Shown: positions 45,737 through 55,517 of the stretch, piece by piece
Position numbering within the stretch: position 1 is the first letter of the stretch
Layout of the letters: each line of letters begins with the position of its first letter
NCBI GenBank assembly: GCA_017437095.1
Contig: JAFSBW010000033.1
Location: 18,584 to 82,583, forward strand
DNA length: 64,000 nucleotides
Direction: 5' to 3'
DNA from: Oscillospiraceae bacterium
GTDB taxonomy: Bacteria > Bacillota > Clostridia > Oscillospirales > Oscillospiraceae
Position numbers and translations under genes: made by a program
Notes under the pieces: model-generated
What the model saw: the letters and a program-made list of their open reading frames with translations, nothing else
Databases searched by the model: none
What the model was told of the DNA's origin: nothing

Positions 45737-47066
45737 GCTTCCACTCCGGGTCGCAGAATTGGCCGTAGGCGCCCTGCCATTGGAGCTTGACCGTTCCGGT
45801 CTCGCCATGGCGGTTTTTGGCTACGATGCACTCTGCCATATTCTTCTCGGGAGAGTTTTCGTTGTAGTATTCGTCACGGTACAAGAACATGACGGAGTCG
45901 GCGTCCTGCTCGATGGCGCCGGATTCACGCAGATCGGAAAGGATGGGCCGCTTATCGGTACGGCTTTCTACCGCACGGGAAAGCTGGCTCAGGCACACCA
46001 CGGGCACATTCAGCTCCTTGGCCATGATCTTCAAAGAGCGGGAGATCTCGCCAACTACGGTTACCCGGTTTTCGCCGCCGCTTTTGCCGTAGCCGGAGCC
46101 GTTCATCAGCTGCAAATAGTCAATGATCACCAGGCCCAGGTTTTCCAGCCGGCGGCATTTGGCGCTGATCTCCGCCACGGTAACGGTGGGGTTATCGTCA
46201 ATGCGCAGATCCGTCTGGCTCAAAGCAGAGGATGCCTGGCAGAGCTTGCCCCATTCTTCATCGGAAAGCTTGCCGGTTGCCAGAGTTTGGCTGTTTACAA
46301 AGCTTTCCGTAGCCAAAAGGCGCATAGCCATCTGCTCCCGGGACATTTCCAGGTTGAAAATAGCTACGGTTTTGTTATATTTTTTGGCCACATTCAGGCC
46401 AATGTTCAGCGCGAAGGCAGATTTACCCATAGCCGGGCGGGCAGCTACCAGGATCAGGTCTGAATTGTTCAGGCCGTTGATCTTTCTATCCAGATCCTTC
46501 ATGCCGGTAGAAAGGCCGGGGATGGCAGAATCGGACTGGCTCAGCTCATCCAGCCGGTCGAACACCTTGTGCAAAACGGTGCCGATATGCTCCAGGGAAT
46601 CTCCCCGCTCCCCTTTTCGCAGAGCGTAGATCTTCTTTTCCGCGGTTTCCAGCATCTCAGCGGGTGTACCTACCTGCTCATGGACCATTTGGGTAATATC
46701 CCCGGCGGCCTCGGCCAGGCCGCGGAGCATGGCCTTATCCTTAACGATATTGGCATAGCGCAGGGCGTTGGCGGCAGTAGGGGTGATCTCCATAAGCTGG
46801 AGGATATAGTCGCTGGAGTTATCGTGGTAATAGCCCAGCTCCTTCAGCTTATCCAGAACGGTGACCGGGTCGATGGTCTGGGAGAAGTTGAACATGGTAT
46901 AGATGGTTTCAAACAGCTCCCTGTTCTGCTCCTGGTAAAAATCCTCCGGCTTCAGCACGCCGATGATCTCTGTAAGGCAGCGGCTGTCAATGAGGATAGA
47001 GCCAAGCACTGCCTGCTCGGCTTCCAGGCTGTGAGGGGGCTGATAGGCGCTCAGCTGCTCGTCCAT
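45729..47066 (-). CDS. dnaB: Replicative DNA helicase DnaB
   Basis: Hexameric 5'-3' helicase of the replication fork, 445 residues. N-terminal domain (HSLEAEQAVLGSILID), linker helix, then a RecA-like domain with Walker A AARPAMGKSAF (about 209-219), Walker B LVIIDYLQLM (about 310-319), SLKIMAKELNVPVVCLSQLSR, and the finger DLRESGAIEQDADSVMFLYRDEYY. No intein interrupts it. ATG 47066 has GGAGG eight bases upstream. It lies between rplI and tilS. Confidence 0.96.
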   Translation of the reverse strand: MDEQLSAYQPPHSLEAEQAVLGSILIDSRCLTEIIGVLKPEDFYQEQNRELFETIYTMFNFSQTIDPVTVLDKLKELGYYHDNSSDYILQLMEITPTAANALRYANIVKDKAMLRGLAEAAGDITQMVHEQVGTPAEMLETAEKKIYALRKGERGDSLEHIGTVLHKVFDRLDELSQSDSAIPGLSTGMKDLDRKINGLNNSDLILVAARPAMGKSAFALNIGLNVAKKYNKTVAIFNLEMSREQMAMRLLATESFVNSQTLATGKLSDEEWGKLCQASSALSQTDLRIDDNPTVTVAEISAKCRRLENLGLVIIDYLQLMNGSGYGKSGGENRVTVVGEISRSLKIMAKELNVPVVCLSQLSRAVESRTDKRPILSDLRESGAIEQDADSVMFLYRDEYYNENSPEKNMAECIVAKNRHGETGTVKLQWQGAYGQFCDPEWKHG

Positions 47067-47099
47067 ATTCAATTCCTCCCTTCTGTTTATTGGGGGCAA

Positions 47100-47546
47100 T
47101 TAAGCCTCTTCGATCTTAACGGTAAGCGGGGCGGAGATCTCGTAGCCCAGCTTGCAGGTAACGGTGTAAGTACCTACATTTTTGATGGGGTCGGCAATGA
47201 CGATCTTGCGCTTGTCCAGAACGATGCCGGACTTGGCCTTCAGGGCATCGGCGATCTCCTGGTTGGTAACAGAGCCAAACAGCCGCCCAGCGCCGCCGCC
47301 CTTGGCGGTAACTACCAGGGTCATGGCCCGCAGCTCCTTGGAGATAGCCAGAGCCTCGGCCTTTTCCTTGGCTGCCTTTTCGGCAGCGGCCTTATCGTTC
47401 ATGCGCATGGTATTGATGGCATCGGCGGTGGCCTCCATAGCCAGCTTCTTGGGCAGCATAAAATTGCGGGCGTAGCCATCGGATACTTCGATCATCTGGC
47501 CCTTCTTGCCCTTGCCCTTAACATCCTGCAGCAAAATAACTTTCAT
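47100..47546 (-). CDS. rplI: 50S ribosomal protein L9
   Basis: A 148-residue L9: N-terminal [36 protein letters not shown] (the L9 signature), a long connecting helix (about 45-75) and the C-terminal RNA-binding domain with [27 protein letters not shown] sits before the ATG. Conserved gdpP-rplI-dnaB order. Confidence 0.96.
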   Translation of the reverse strand: MKVILLQDVKGKGKKGQMIEVSDGYARNFMLPKKLAMEATADAINTMRMNDKAAAEKAAKEKAEALAISKELRAMTLVVTAKGGGAGRLFGSVTNQEIADALKAKSGIVLDKRKIVIADPIKNVGTYTVTCKLGYEISAPLTVKIEEA

Positions 47547-47621
47547 ATTCGTATTCTCCTTTTTGGGGTAATGGGGATGCTTCCGCCGCGGCCCGGCCTG
47601 AAGGCTGGGCTGCCGGAAAGC

Positions 47622-49598
47622 TTAGTTTTCGTAGAATTGGTCAATAGAGGTAACCAAGCGGTCGACCGCCTCTTTGACGGTGGTATTCTTCATCTGCGCG
47701 CCTGCGGTAGCCGCGTTGCCGCCGCCGCCCAAGGGCTCCAGCACCATCTGCACATTGGTATCGCCAATGGAGCGGGCGGAGATATACACATAGTCGCCAT
47801 CGGGGTACAGCACAAAGGAAGTAGAAATGCCGGAAATATTCAGCAGCTCGTCTGCCGCCTGGGCAGCCAAAACGCGGCTGGTAGCGGCGTTCAGGGCGGC
47901 AATGGCGATCTCGTCCCGGTAAAGCCGGGCAGACTTGATGATCTGGTATTTTGCCACCGTATCCTGGAAATCGTTTTGCAGCAGCTTCTTAACCTCCACC
48001 GGCTCCGCGCCCAGCTGGCGCAGGTAGGCAGCGGCTTCAAAGGTGCGCTCGCCGGTGCGGACATGGAAGCTCTTGGTATCCAGGAAGATGCCTGCCAGCA
48101 GGGACTTGGCCTCAATGGGCAGCACATCGCTTTTCTCCACAGCGTACTGCAGCAGCTCCGTGGTCAGCTCCGAAGCGGAGGAAGCATAGGGCTCATGGAG
48201 ATTGACCACCGGCGAATCGATATAGTCCGCGGCCCGGCGGTGGTGATCCACAACGCAGACCTTGTTGATGGTTTCCAGAAGCCCCCGGCTTTCTACCTGA
48301 TCCGGCCGGTTGGTATCCACAACCACCAGCGTAGAGTGGTTATCGCAGCGCAGCAGCGCCTCTTCCTCGGAAATAAAGGCATCGGCATACTCCGGCACCT
48401 GGCAGATCTCCTGGATCAGGCGCTGGGAGGCGTTTTTCTCCAGATCCAGCACGATGGAGAATTTTTTGCCCTTCTTGCGGCACAGGCAGGCGATGCCCAT
48501 GGCCGCGCCTACGGCATCCAAATCCGCGTTCTTGTGGCCCATGATGAAGATCTGGCTGCTCTGGCCGATCAGCTCCATAAGGGAATTGGCAGTAACACGG
48601 GAGCGCACCTTGCTGCGGTGGTCGCTTTCCTTGGTGCGGCCGCCGTAGAAGGAGAAGTTGTAGCGATCCTTTACTACCGCCTGGTCGCCGCCGCGGCTGA
48701 GGGCCATTTCGATGGAAAGGGCGGCAAAATCGTAGCATTCTTCAAAGGTAGCGCCGTCTACGCCAATGCCGATGGAAAGGCTGGCTGCCAGGCCAGAGGG
48801 GCTGGTGATCTCATGGGTCTGCTCCAAAATGGAGAATTTATCCTCCATAGCGCTGTCCATATCCCGCTTTTCAAACACAAACAAAAAGCGGTTTTTTTCC
48901 AGCCGGCGCAGCAACCCGTGGTAAGGCTCGGTCCAAAGGGTAATGGCATCGTTGAGCTTGGCGTTCAGGGCAGAGATAGCGCCTTCGGAAAGGTTTTTGG
49001 TAAGCTCATCGTAGTTGTCGATGAGGATAATGCTCACCACCGGGCGGGAACGGATATATTCGTCACGGATCTGGTACATTTCCGTCAGGTCAGAAAAATA
49101 CAGCACGCCCAGCATGGTCTGCAGGCTGTCATCGCCCCGCAAAAGGCTGCCATGCACCCGGAAGCGGCGAGATCCCAGCTTGACATCGTAGGGATATTCG
49201 CTTTTGCCGCCGGTGAGCCAGCCGGTAGTAAAGCCGGGGAGCAGATCCCGCACGGTGGTCTCCATCATGCCCTCATGGTAGCCGCTGATGCGGCAGAAGG
49301 CATCGTTGGTATATACGATGCTGCCATCCCCCAGGCGGACGACCAGCACCGGGAAAGGATTCTCTGTACTGCGGCCCTCGGGAATGGCGGCAGTATTGGC
49401 CCGGATATAGGCTGCCAAAGCCGTGCGGCGGTTGGTACGCTGGATGCGGTAAATGCCGTAGGCGATCAGAACGATACCCGCTTCTACCGCTGCCAGCACA
49501 TACTCTCCCGCGATCAGCGCCAGCACTACAAACAGCGCCGTTACCGCAAAGTACCACCCCTGACCGGGCCGCAAAAGCCTGCCGAGCTTCTTATTCAT
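47622..49598 (-). CDS. gdpP: Cyclic-di-AMP phosphodiesterase GdpP
   Basis: A 658-residue membrane enzyme breaking c-di-AMP, and thus tuning potassium, wall and osmotic balance. Two helices at about 13-50, a PAS-like domain (about 80-165), a degenerate GGDEF (about 175-300; SLSIGIGVDG in place of GGDEF), and the DHH-DHHA1 catalytic part. The latter has MGHKNADLDAVGAA (about 348), VVDTNRPDQV, VVDHHRRAADYI (about 424) and a glycine-rich GGGGNAATAGAQ near the end (about 626). The full motif set is present, so it should be active. Confidence 0.95.
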   Translation of the reverse strand: MNKKLGRLLRPGQGWYFAVTALFVVLALIAGEYVLAAVEAGIVLIAYGIYRIQRTNRRTALAAYIRANTAAIPEGRSTENPFPVLVVRLGDGSIVYTNDAFCRISGYHEGMMETTVRDLLPGFTTGWLTGGKSEYPYDVKLGSRRFRVHGSLLRGDDSLQTMLGVLYFSDLTEMYQIRDEYIRSRPVVSIILIDNYDELTKNLSEGAISALNAKLNDAITLWTEPYHGLLRRLEKNRFLFVFEKRDMDSAMEDKFSILEQTHEITSPSGLAASLSIGIGVDGATFEECYDFAALSIEMALSRGGDQAVVKDRYNFSFYGGRTKESDHRSKVRSRVTANSLMELIGQSSQIFIMGHKNADLDAVGAAMGIACLCRKKGKKFSIVLDLEKNASQRLIQEICQVPEYADAFISEEEALLRCDNHSTLVVVDTNRPDQVESRGLLETINKVCVVDHHRRAADYIDSPVVNLHEPYASSASELTTELLQYAVEKSDVLPIEAKSLLAGIFLDTKSFHVRTGERTFEAAAYLRQLGAEPVEVKKLLQNDFQDTVAKYQIIKSARLYRDEIAIAALNAATSRVLAAQAADELLNISGISTSFVLYPDGDYVYISARSIGDTNVQMVLEPLGGGGNAATAGAQMKNTTVKEAVDRLVTSIDQFYEN

Positions 49599-49611
49599 AC
49601 CCCCGCCTCCT

Positions 49612-50086
49612 CGCGTTTGAACAATATGGGCATAATACCCTTATCTTAAAGGACATTATACCATTATAACCGGATAGGCGCAAGTGTTTTCCTTGGATTT
49701 TCCGCAAATCCCTAACCTATTTTCCCGGTTTTGGCAGCGAATGCGCCCCGTTATGCTCCCAAAAAACAGCCACAAGGGGGATCAGCCGGTAAAAGGGCTT
49801 ATAAATGCGCTAAAACAGAGGGCAAAAGGCTGTCGAAAAATTTTTGTATACTTTTTTGTGAATATGTGTTATAATTGCTATGTATGCGCCGGGTAGGCAG
49901 GCCCGGGCAACTGAAAAATACATAAAATGGCAAGCGTTTTTTCTACCGAAAGGCGATACGGGGCCGGACGGATAAAGGCGGTTGCTTTGTTTTGTTGCGC
50001 TTTTTGCGCAGGAAAGCTTTGGGCCATTTGACGAAAGCCAATAGGATCGGCCCGCCGCTTTCCACTATGAAAGGAGAACTGTTACT
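49612..50086. other. Long divergent control region between gdpP and rnj
   Basis: Leftward gdpP promoter TTGCGC (49678-49683), 17 bp, TATAAT (49655-49660). On the plus strand a TATAAT box at 49870-49875 would give rnj a leader of about 205 nt with hairpins such as TGCGC-TTTTT-GCGCA and GGGCC...GGCCC. No reading frame is credible in it. Confidence 0.6.
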
Positions 50087-51742
50087 TTGGCAGAAAATTT
50101 GAAAATCATCCCCCTTGGCGGTCTGGACGAGATCGGCAAGAATATTACTGTTCTGGAATACGGCAAAGACATGATCGTAGTAGACTGCGGCGTAGGCTTC
50201 CCTGACGAGGAAATGTACGGCGTAGACCTGGTGATCCCCGATTTTTCCTACCTGGTGGCCAACCAGAAGAAGCTTCGGGGCATGTTCATTACCCACGGCC
50301 ATGAGGATCACATTGGCTCTATCCCCTACTGCATGCAGCAGGTAAACTGCCCCATCCACGGCACCGCCATGACCAACGGCCTGATCAAACTGAAGCTGGA
50401 GGAACACCGCATTGCCGACAAGGTAAAGCTGGTTACCCACCAGCCCGGCGATGTGGTAAAGGCCGGCTGCTTCAGCGTGGAATTTATCCATGTAAACCAT
50501 TCCATCGCCGATGCCACCGCCCTGGCCATCAAGACCCCGGTGGGTACGGTGATCTTCACCGGCGACTTTAAGATCGACCCCACCGCCTCCGACGGCATGA
50601 TCGACCTGGCCCGCTTCGGCCAGCTGGGCAACGAGGGCGTGCTGGCCCTGCTGTGCGATTCTACCAATGTGGAGCGCCAGGGCTATACCCCCAGCGAAAA
50701 TCTGGTAGCCGAGAGCCTGGACAAGCAGTTTAAAAACTGCGACCAGCGCATTATCGTTACCACCTTTGCTTCCAATATGCACCGGCTGCGCGCCGTGATC
50801 GACATTGCCCGCCGCCACGGCCGCAAGGTTGCCGTATCCGGCCGGAGCATGGAAAACATGATCAAGGTAGCTACCGAGCTGGGCTATCTGAAGATCCCCG
50901 CCGGTACGCTGGTGGATCTGGCGGCTATCAAGAGCCTGCCAAAAAACAAGGTGGTCATTGTTTCCACCGGCAGCCAGGGCGAGAATATGTCCGCGCTGTA
51001 CCGCATGGCTTTTGGCACCCATAAGCAGGTAGACATCGTATCCGGCGACCGGATCATTATCTCCGCCTCCGCCATTCCCGGCAACGAAAAAGCAGTTTCC
51101 CGTATTATCAACGAGCTTTACCGCAAGGGCGCGGATGTGGTATATGAAAAGAGCGAAGGGCTGCATGTATCCGGCCACGCCTGCCAGGAAGAGCTGAAGA
51201 TCATCCACGGCCTGGTAAAGCCCAAGTTCTTTATCCCCGTACACGGTGAGCAGCGGCATCTGCAGCTGCATGGCCGCCTGGCCCAGCAGATGGGCACTCC
51301 CGCCAAGAATATCCACATTGGCGAGATCGGCACGGTATTTGAGCTGAGCAAGCGCACCTGCAAGGTAAAATCCGCCGTGCCCGCAGGCATGGTGCTGGTA
51401 GACGGCACCGGCGTAGGCGATGTAGGCAGCGTAGTGCTGCGCGACCGCAAGCACCTGGCCCAGGACGGCATGATCGTAGTTTGCGTAAATATCAGCAGCC
51501 AGGACGGCGGCGTGATCTCCGGCCCGGACATCATCACCCGTGGCTTTATCTATGTAAAAGAAAGCGAAGATCTGATCGACGAGCTGCGGGAGGTGGCTAT
51601 GGAAGCCATCGAGCGCTGCAGCCGCAAGCGGGTAAGGGATTGGCAGATCCTCAAGAGCGCCATCAAGAACGATCTGAGCGGCTACCTTTACAAAACCACC
51701 AAGCGCAACCCCATGATCCTGCCCGTTATCATGGAGATCTAA
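50087..51742 (+). CDS. rnj: Ribonuclease J
   Basis: Exo- and endoribonuclease of mRNA decay and rRNA maturation, 551 residues from TTG 50087 (AAAGGAGA upstream). Metallo-beta-lactamase core with HGHEDH (70-75), GDFKID (about 162), beta-CASP motifs TFASNMHRL, VSGRSM and STGSQGE, then VSGHACQEELK and the final HGEQRHL. The C-terminal domain (about 450-551) is present. The long structured leader suggests regulated expression. Confidence 0.95.
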   Translation: MAENLKIIPLGGLDEIGKNITVLEYGKDMIVVDCGVGFPDEEMYGVDLVIPDFSYLVANQKKLRGMFITHGHEDHIGSIPYCMQQVNCPIHGTAMTNGLIKLKLEEHRIADKVKLVTHQPGDVVKAGCFSVEFIHVNHSIADATALAIKTPVGTVIFTGDFKIDPTASDGMIDLARFGQLGNEGVLALLCDSTNVERQGYTPSENLVAESLDKQFKNCDQRIIVTTFASNMHRLRAVIDIARRHGRKVAVSGRSMENMIKVATELGYLKIPAGTLVDLAAIKSLPKNKVVIVSTGSQGENMSALYRMAFGTHKQVDIVSGDRIIISASAIPGNEKAVSRIINELYRKGADVVYEKSEGLHVSGHACQEELKIIHGLVKPKFFIPVHGEQRHLQLHGRLAQQMGTPAKNIHIGEIGTVFELSKRTCKVKSAVPAGMVLVDGTGVGDVGSVVLRDRKHLAQDGMIVVCVNISSQDGGVISGPDIITRGFIYVKESEDLIDELREVAMEAIERCSRKRVRDWQILKSAIKNDLSGYLYKTTKRNPMILPVIMEI

Positions 51743-51745
51743 AAT

Positions 51746-51775
51746 AAGGCGGGGGCTATTTCCCCGCCTTTTGTT
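51746..51775 (+). terminator. Terminator after rnj
   Basis: AAGGCGGGG stem (51746-51754 with 51762-51770), then TTTTG. Confidence 0.82.
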
Positions 51776-51798
51776 TGATTCATAAATAGGAGGCAGCA

Positions 51799-52719
51799 AT
51801 GCGATACTATTTTGCCCCCATGGAGGGCCTTACCGACCGGGTGTTCCGCCGGGTACACCATAAATATTTCCCCGGGGTGGATGCCTACTATATGCCCTTT
51901 CTCTCCCCTACTGTACACCGGGCGCTGACACCCAGAGAAGAGCGGGAGCTGCCCTTTGCCGGTGAGGATGGCTATAAGGCCGTGCCCCAGCTGCTTACCA
52001 AGGTGGCCGAGGATTTTTTGTGGATGGCCACCGAGTGCGCCCGCCGAGGCTATGAGGAAGTAAACCTAAACCTGGGATGCCCCTCCGGCACGGTAACCGC
52101 CAAGGGCAAAGGCAGCGGCATGCTAAGGGATCCGGAGGCGCTGGATGCGTTTCTGGATGCCATTTTCTCCAAAGCGCCCCTGCCTATTTCGGTAAAGACC
52201 CGGCTGGGGCTGGAGGATGCCCAGGAATTTCCCAAAATTCTGGAAATTTATAACCGCTACCCTATCCGGGAGCTGACCATTCATCCCCGGGTACGCAAGG
52301 CCTTTTATACCGGCAGCGTGGATATGGAAATGTTCCGCTACGCCTATGGGTGCAGCAAAAACCCCCTATGCTACAATGGCGACCTGAAAAGCAAAGCAGA
52401 CATCGCCCAGCTTGGGGAAATGTTTCCCAAAGTGGAAGCCGTGATGATCGGCAGAGGGCTGATTGGCGACCCGGGAATGTTTACCGTGGGCTGGAATAAA
52501 GCCACTCTGCAAAGCTACTGCGACGAGCTTTTGGAGGGGTATGTAGAAACCTTCGGCAGCGAGCGCAACGCCATGTTCCGCACCAAGGAAAACTGGGGCA
52601 TGCTGATCGGCCGCTTCCAAAACCATGAAAAGCTGTGGAAGCGGTTGCGCAAAACTACCGACCTGGCACAATACAAAGCCATTACCCGGGAGATCTTCGA
52701 TACCTTGGAGCTTACATAA
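51799..52719 (+). CDS. dus: tRNA-dihydrouridine synthase family protein
   Basis: A flavoenzyme reducing uridines in tRNA, 306 residues. FAPMEGLTDRVFRR at the start, NLNLGCPSGTVTAKGKGSGMLRDP with catalytic Cys (about 94), ISVKTRLGLED, LTIHPRVRKAFYTG and MIGRGLIGDPGMF. It lacks a long C-terminal RNA-binding extension, having only a short helical one. AGGAGGC precedes the ATG. The target uridine cannot be assigned. Confidence 0.92.
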   Translation: MRYYFAPMEGLTDRVFRRVHHKYFPGVDAYYMPFLSPTVHRALTPREERELPFAGEDGYKAVPQLLTKVAEDFLWMATECARRGYEEVNLNLGCPSGTVTAKGKGSGMLRDPEALDAFLDAIFSKAPLPISVKTRLGLEDAQEFPKILEIYNRYPIRELTIHPRVRKAFYTGSVDMEMFRYAYGCSKNPLCYNGDLKSKADIAQLGEMFPKVEAVMIGRGLIGDPGMFTVGWNKATLQSYCDELLEGYVETFGSERNAMFRTKENWGMLIGRFQNHEKLWKRLRKTTDLAQYKAITREIFDTLELT

Positions 52720-52730
52720 AAAATACATAT

Positions 52731-52766
52731 AAAAAGCCTGCTCGTTGTGTGAGCAGGCTTTTTATA
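52731..52766. terminator. Bidirectional terminator between dus and murA
   Basis: AAAAAGCCTGCTC stem (52731-52743 with 52751-52763), T and A tracts on both sides. Confidence 0.87.
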
Positions 52767-54032
52767 TTAGTCTTCAATGCGGCGGATGGTAGCGCCCAGG
52801 GCGGTAAGCTTTTGGATGATGTTCTCATAGCCCCGCTCTACATAGTGGATATCTTTTACATAAGTGGTGCCTTCTGCGGAAAGGCCGGCGATGATCAGGG
52901 CCGCGCCGGCGCGAAGGTCCTTAGCGGTAACGGTAGCGCCGTAGAGCTTGGGTTTGCCGGTAACGATGGCAGTCTTGCCGGAAACTACGATATCCGCGCC
53001 CATGCTTTCCAGCTCGGAAATGTAGCCAAAGAAGCGGGTTTCGTATACGCTTTCCGTAAGCCGGCTCACACCTCCGGCCATGGCCATGCACACGCAGATC
53101 TGGGCCTGCATATCCGTGGGGAAGCCGGGATAGGGGCGGGTCTTGACTGTTGTAGAGCGAAGCTTGCCCCCAGCGATCACCCGGATGCAATCATCGTATT
53201 CCAGAATTCTGGCGCCCATTTCCTGAAGCTTGATGGAAATGCTCTTCATATGCCGGGGGATCACATTCTTTACCAGCACATTGCCCCCGGTAGCCACAGC
53301 GGCGGCCATATAGGTGCCGGCTTCGATCTGATCCGGAATGATGGCATAGGTACCGCCGTTCAGACTATCTACGCCCCGGATCTTCACAGTATCCGTACCG
53401 GCGCCGGAGATCTTGGCGCCCATGGTGTTCAAAAAGTTCGCCAGGTCTACAATATGAGGCTCTTTGGCGGCATTTTCAATAATGGTCTGGCCGGGGATCA
53501 GCACCGCCGCCAGCATAATATTCACCGTAGCGCCAACGCTGACAACGTCCAGGCTGATGGTATTGCCCTGCAAGCCGTTTTCACCGGGCTTCAGGTCTAC
53601 ATATTCGCTGGTTTCCTCCACATCAGCGCCCAGAGCCCAAAAGCCCTTGATATGCTGGTCGATAGGCCGGGAGGCAAAATTGCATCCGCCGGGCAGGGCT
53701 ACATGGGCCTTGCCATGGCGGCCCAGCAGCGCGCCCATCAGGTAATAGCTGGCGCGCATTTTCTTCACCTTTTCCCCATCGGGGCAGGTGCTGGAAACCA
53801 TGGAGCAATCGATCAAAACGGTATTTTCCGTTTCGTATTCTACCCGAGCGCCCATCCCCCGCAGAATATCCAGAAGGATGCGAACATCGGAAATATTGGG
53901 CACATTTTCAATACGGCAAAGCCCGCTCACCAGAATGGTTGCAGGAAGAATGGCAACAGCAGCGTTTTTGGCACCGCTTACGGTAACTTCCCCGGAAAGG
54001 GGCGCGCCGCCAATGATTTCATATCTAGCCAA
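52767..54032 (-). CDS. murA: UDP-N-acetylglucosamine 1-carboxyvinyltransferase MurA
   Basis: First committed step of peptidoglycan synthesis. 421 residues from a TTG start with GGAGAGG upstream. SGAKNAA (Lys22), the catalytic Cys117 in LPGGCNFASRPIDQH (fosfomycin target), and PYPGFPTDMQAQ. Firmicutes often have two MurA paralogues; this one stands alone between dus and an rRNA methyltransferase gene, and I cannot say which it is. Promoter at 54072-54100. Confidence 0.94.
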   Translation of the reverse strand: MARYEIIGGAPLSGEVTVSGAKNAAVAILPATILVSGLCRIENVPNISDVRILLDILRGMGARVEYETENTVLIDCSMVSSTCPDGEKVKKMRASYYLMGALLGRHGKAHVALPGGCNFASRPIDQHIKGFWALGADVEETSEYVDLKPGENGLQGNTISLDVVSVGATVNIMLAAVLIPGQTIIENAAKEPHIVDLANFLNTMGAKISGAGTDTVKIRGVDSLNGGTYAIIPDQIEAGTYMAAAVATGGNVLVKNVIPRHMKSISIKLQEMGARILEYDDCIRVIAGGKLRSTTVKTRPYPGFPTDMQAQICVCMAMAGGVSRLTESVYETRFFGYISELESMGADIVVSGKTAIVTGKPKLYGATVTAKDLRAGAALIIAGLSAEGTTYVKDIHYVERGYENIIQKLTALGATIRRIED

Positions 54033-54071
54033 GGAAATCCTCTCCTTGCGAAGGTTATTTTTAGCGATAGC

Positions 54072-54100
54072 ATTATACCATATAAAATGCGTTATGTAAA
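54072..54100 (-). promoter_or_regulatory. Promoter of murA
   Basis: Leftward TTTACA, 17 bp, TATAAT. Confidence 0.75.
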
Positions 54101-54114
54101 GTGCAAATTAGACT

Positions 54115-55407
54115 TTACCGCCGCAGGCCCTTGGGGTAATGGTTTTTCAGCTGCTTGCCGTCGGCCTTTCCCCAGCCGATGCTGTAGCCGTCAACCCTTA
54201 CCAAGCACCAGCCCCGGCTTTGGCAGGGCAGCACCTCGCCGTGCATATATTTTTCGATCTGCTGGCTCTGGGCAGAAATATCCAGGCAATTTTTGCAGCT
54301 TTTCAGCCACAGCGCCAGGGCATGGGCAGGCTCAAACCGGTCCTTGATCACCTTGCCCAGCTCCAGGCCGGGGCGCAGCACCCGCAGCCCCTTGAGGGCG
54401 GGCAATTCCTCCGGCGCATAATACCAGGTATCGCCGAAAGCCACCGCCTTGCCCTGGGGAAGGGCGATGCCCAGCTCCTTCAAAAAGGCTTCCAGGGGCT
54501 TGGGCAGCTTCTCCCCTTTTTGTAAAGGGATCTCCTCTGCTTCACCGGCGGCCGATCTTTCCATAACCGCCACAAAATGCCCTTCTCCCAGCAGCTTATG
54601 GGGCCAAAGGCGGAACTGCCCTACCCCAACCCGGGTAAACCAGGGGGCGCTGATATCTACCGGGGAAAACTCCGGGTTTTCCGCCAAAAAGGCCGCCACA
54701 GCTTTCTCGTTTTCCGCCGGGGCAAAGGTGCAGGTAGAGTATACCAGCCGGCCGCCGGGGGCTACCAGGCGGGCGCCCTGGGTAAGGATCTCGCTTTGGC
54801 GCCGGGCGCACATAGCTACGGTATCCTCGCTCCAATCCGTTACCGCCGCTTCCTCCTTGCGGAACATACCCTCCCCGGAGCAGGGGGCATCGATCAGCAC
54901 CCGGTGAAAGTAGCCAGGCAGGCGCTTTGCCAGATTTTCCGGGGTTTCGTTGGTGACCAGGGCGTTGGCGACCCCCATGCGCTCTATATTGCGGCTTAAA
55001 ATCTTTGCCCGCTTGGGGCTATACTCATTGCAAAGCAGAAAGCCCCGGCCCTGCATCCGAGCGGCGATCTGGGTAGATTTTCCGCCGGGGGCTGCGCAAA
55101 GATCCAGCACCTTTTCCCCGGGCTGGGGCTCCAGCAGCGCCACTGCGGACATGGCGCTGGCCTCCTGTAGATAATATACGCCGGCTTCGTGGTATGGGTG
55201 CAAGCCTGGGCGGCTTTCGCTGTCATAATAAAAGCCCTGCGCCTCCCAGGGGACATTTTCCCCCACGAAAGGCAGCTGGGGGCGCTCCCCTTTTAAGGGA
55301 TTAAACCGCAAAGCCACCGCCCTGGGGCGCTCCAGGCTTTGCAGATACTGGGGGTACTCCTCCCCCAACTGGGCCTTGATCCGATCCAAAAACGCTTCCG
55401 GCAGCAT
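54115..55407 (-). CDS. NSUN/RsmF-type rRNA cytosine-5 methyltransferase
   Basis: A 430-residue RNA m5C methyltransferase. LPEAFLDRIKAQLGEEYPQYLQSL at the N-terminus, YLQEASAMSAVALLEPQPGEKVLDLCAAPGGKST (SAM motif, about 100-132), DAPCSGEGMFRK (about 190-201) and YSTCTFAPAENE with the two catalytic cysteines. A C-terminal PUA-like part (QQIEKYMHGEVLPCQSRGWCLVRVDGYSIGWGK) resembles RsmF. ATG 55407 has GGAGGT six bases upstream. The likely target is 16S rRNA. Confidence 0.92.
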   Translation of the reverse strand: MLPEAFLDRIKAQLGEEYPQYLQSLERPRAVALRFNPLKGERPQLPFVGENVPWEAQGFYYDSESRPGLHPYHEAGVYYLQEASAMSAVALLEPQPGEKVLDLCAAPGGKSTQIAARMQGRGFLLCNEYSPKRAKILSRNIERMGVANALVTNETPENLAKRLPGYFHRVLIDAPCSGEGMFRKEEAAVTDWSEDTVAMCARRQSEILTQGARLVAPGGRLVYSTCTFAPAENEKAVAAFLAENPEFSPVDISAPWFTRVGVGQFRLWPHKLLGEGHFVAVMERSAAGEAEEIPLQKGEKLPKPLEAFLKELGIALPQGKAVAFGDTWYYAPEELPALKGLRVLRPGLELGKVIKDRFEPAHALALWLKSCKNCLDISAQSQQIEKYMHGEVLPCQSRGWCLVRVDGYSIGWGKADGKQLKNHYPKGLRR

Positions 55408-55435
55408 GGCGTTACCTCCAAATCTTCTTGCCTGG

Positions 55436-55464
55436 ATTATACCACAGCCGCCCGCACATTGCAA
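55436..55464 (-). promoter_or_regulatory. Promoter of the NSUN methyltransferase gene
   Basis: Leftward TTGCAA, 17 bp, TATAAT. Confidence 0.72.
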
Positions 55465-55471
55465 TATGGGC

Positions 55472-55503
55472 AAAAAATCGGCGTGGATCGCTCCACGCCG
55501 ATT
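55472..55503 (-). terminator. Terminator of the EF-G paralogue gene
   Basis: AATCGGCGTGGA stem (55476-55487 with 55492-55503), leftward exit ATTTTTTGCC. Confidence 0.83.
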
Positions 55504-55517
55504 TATGGTTTTTTAGA

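Noticed and set aside
46569-49649. A stop-free frame of about 1,000 codons on the plus strand, antisense to rplI and gdpP
   Set aside because: It mirrors GC-rich codons of real genes on the other strand, has no protein-family character and no fitting ribosome site. The same holds for long antisense frames at 41981-43891, 44528-45790, 52635-54347, 55428-57647 and 58011-60146.
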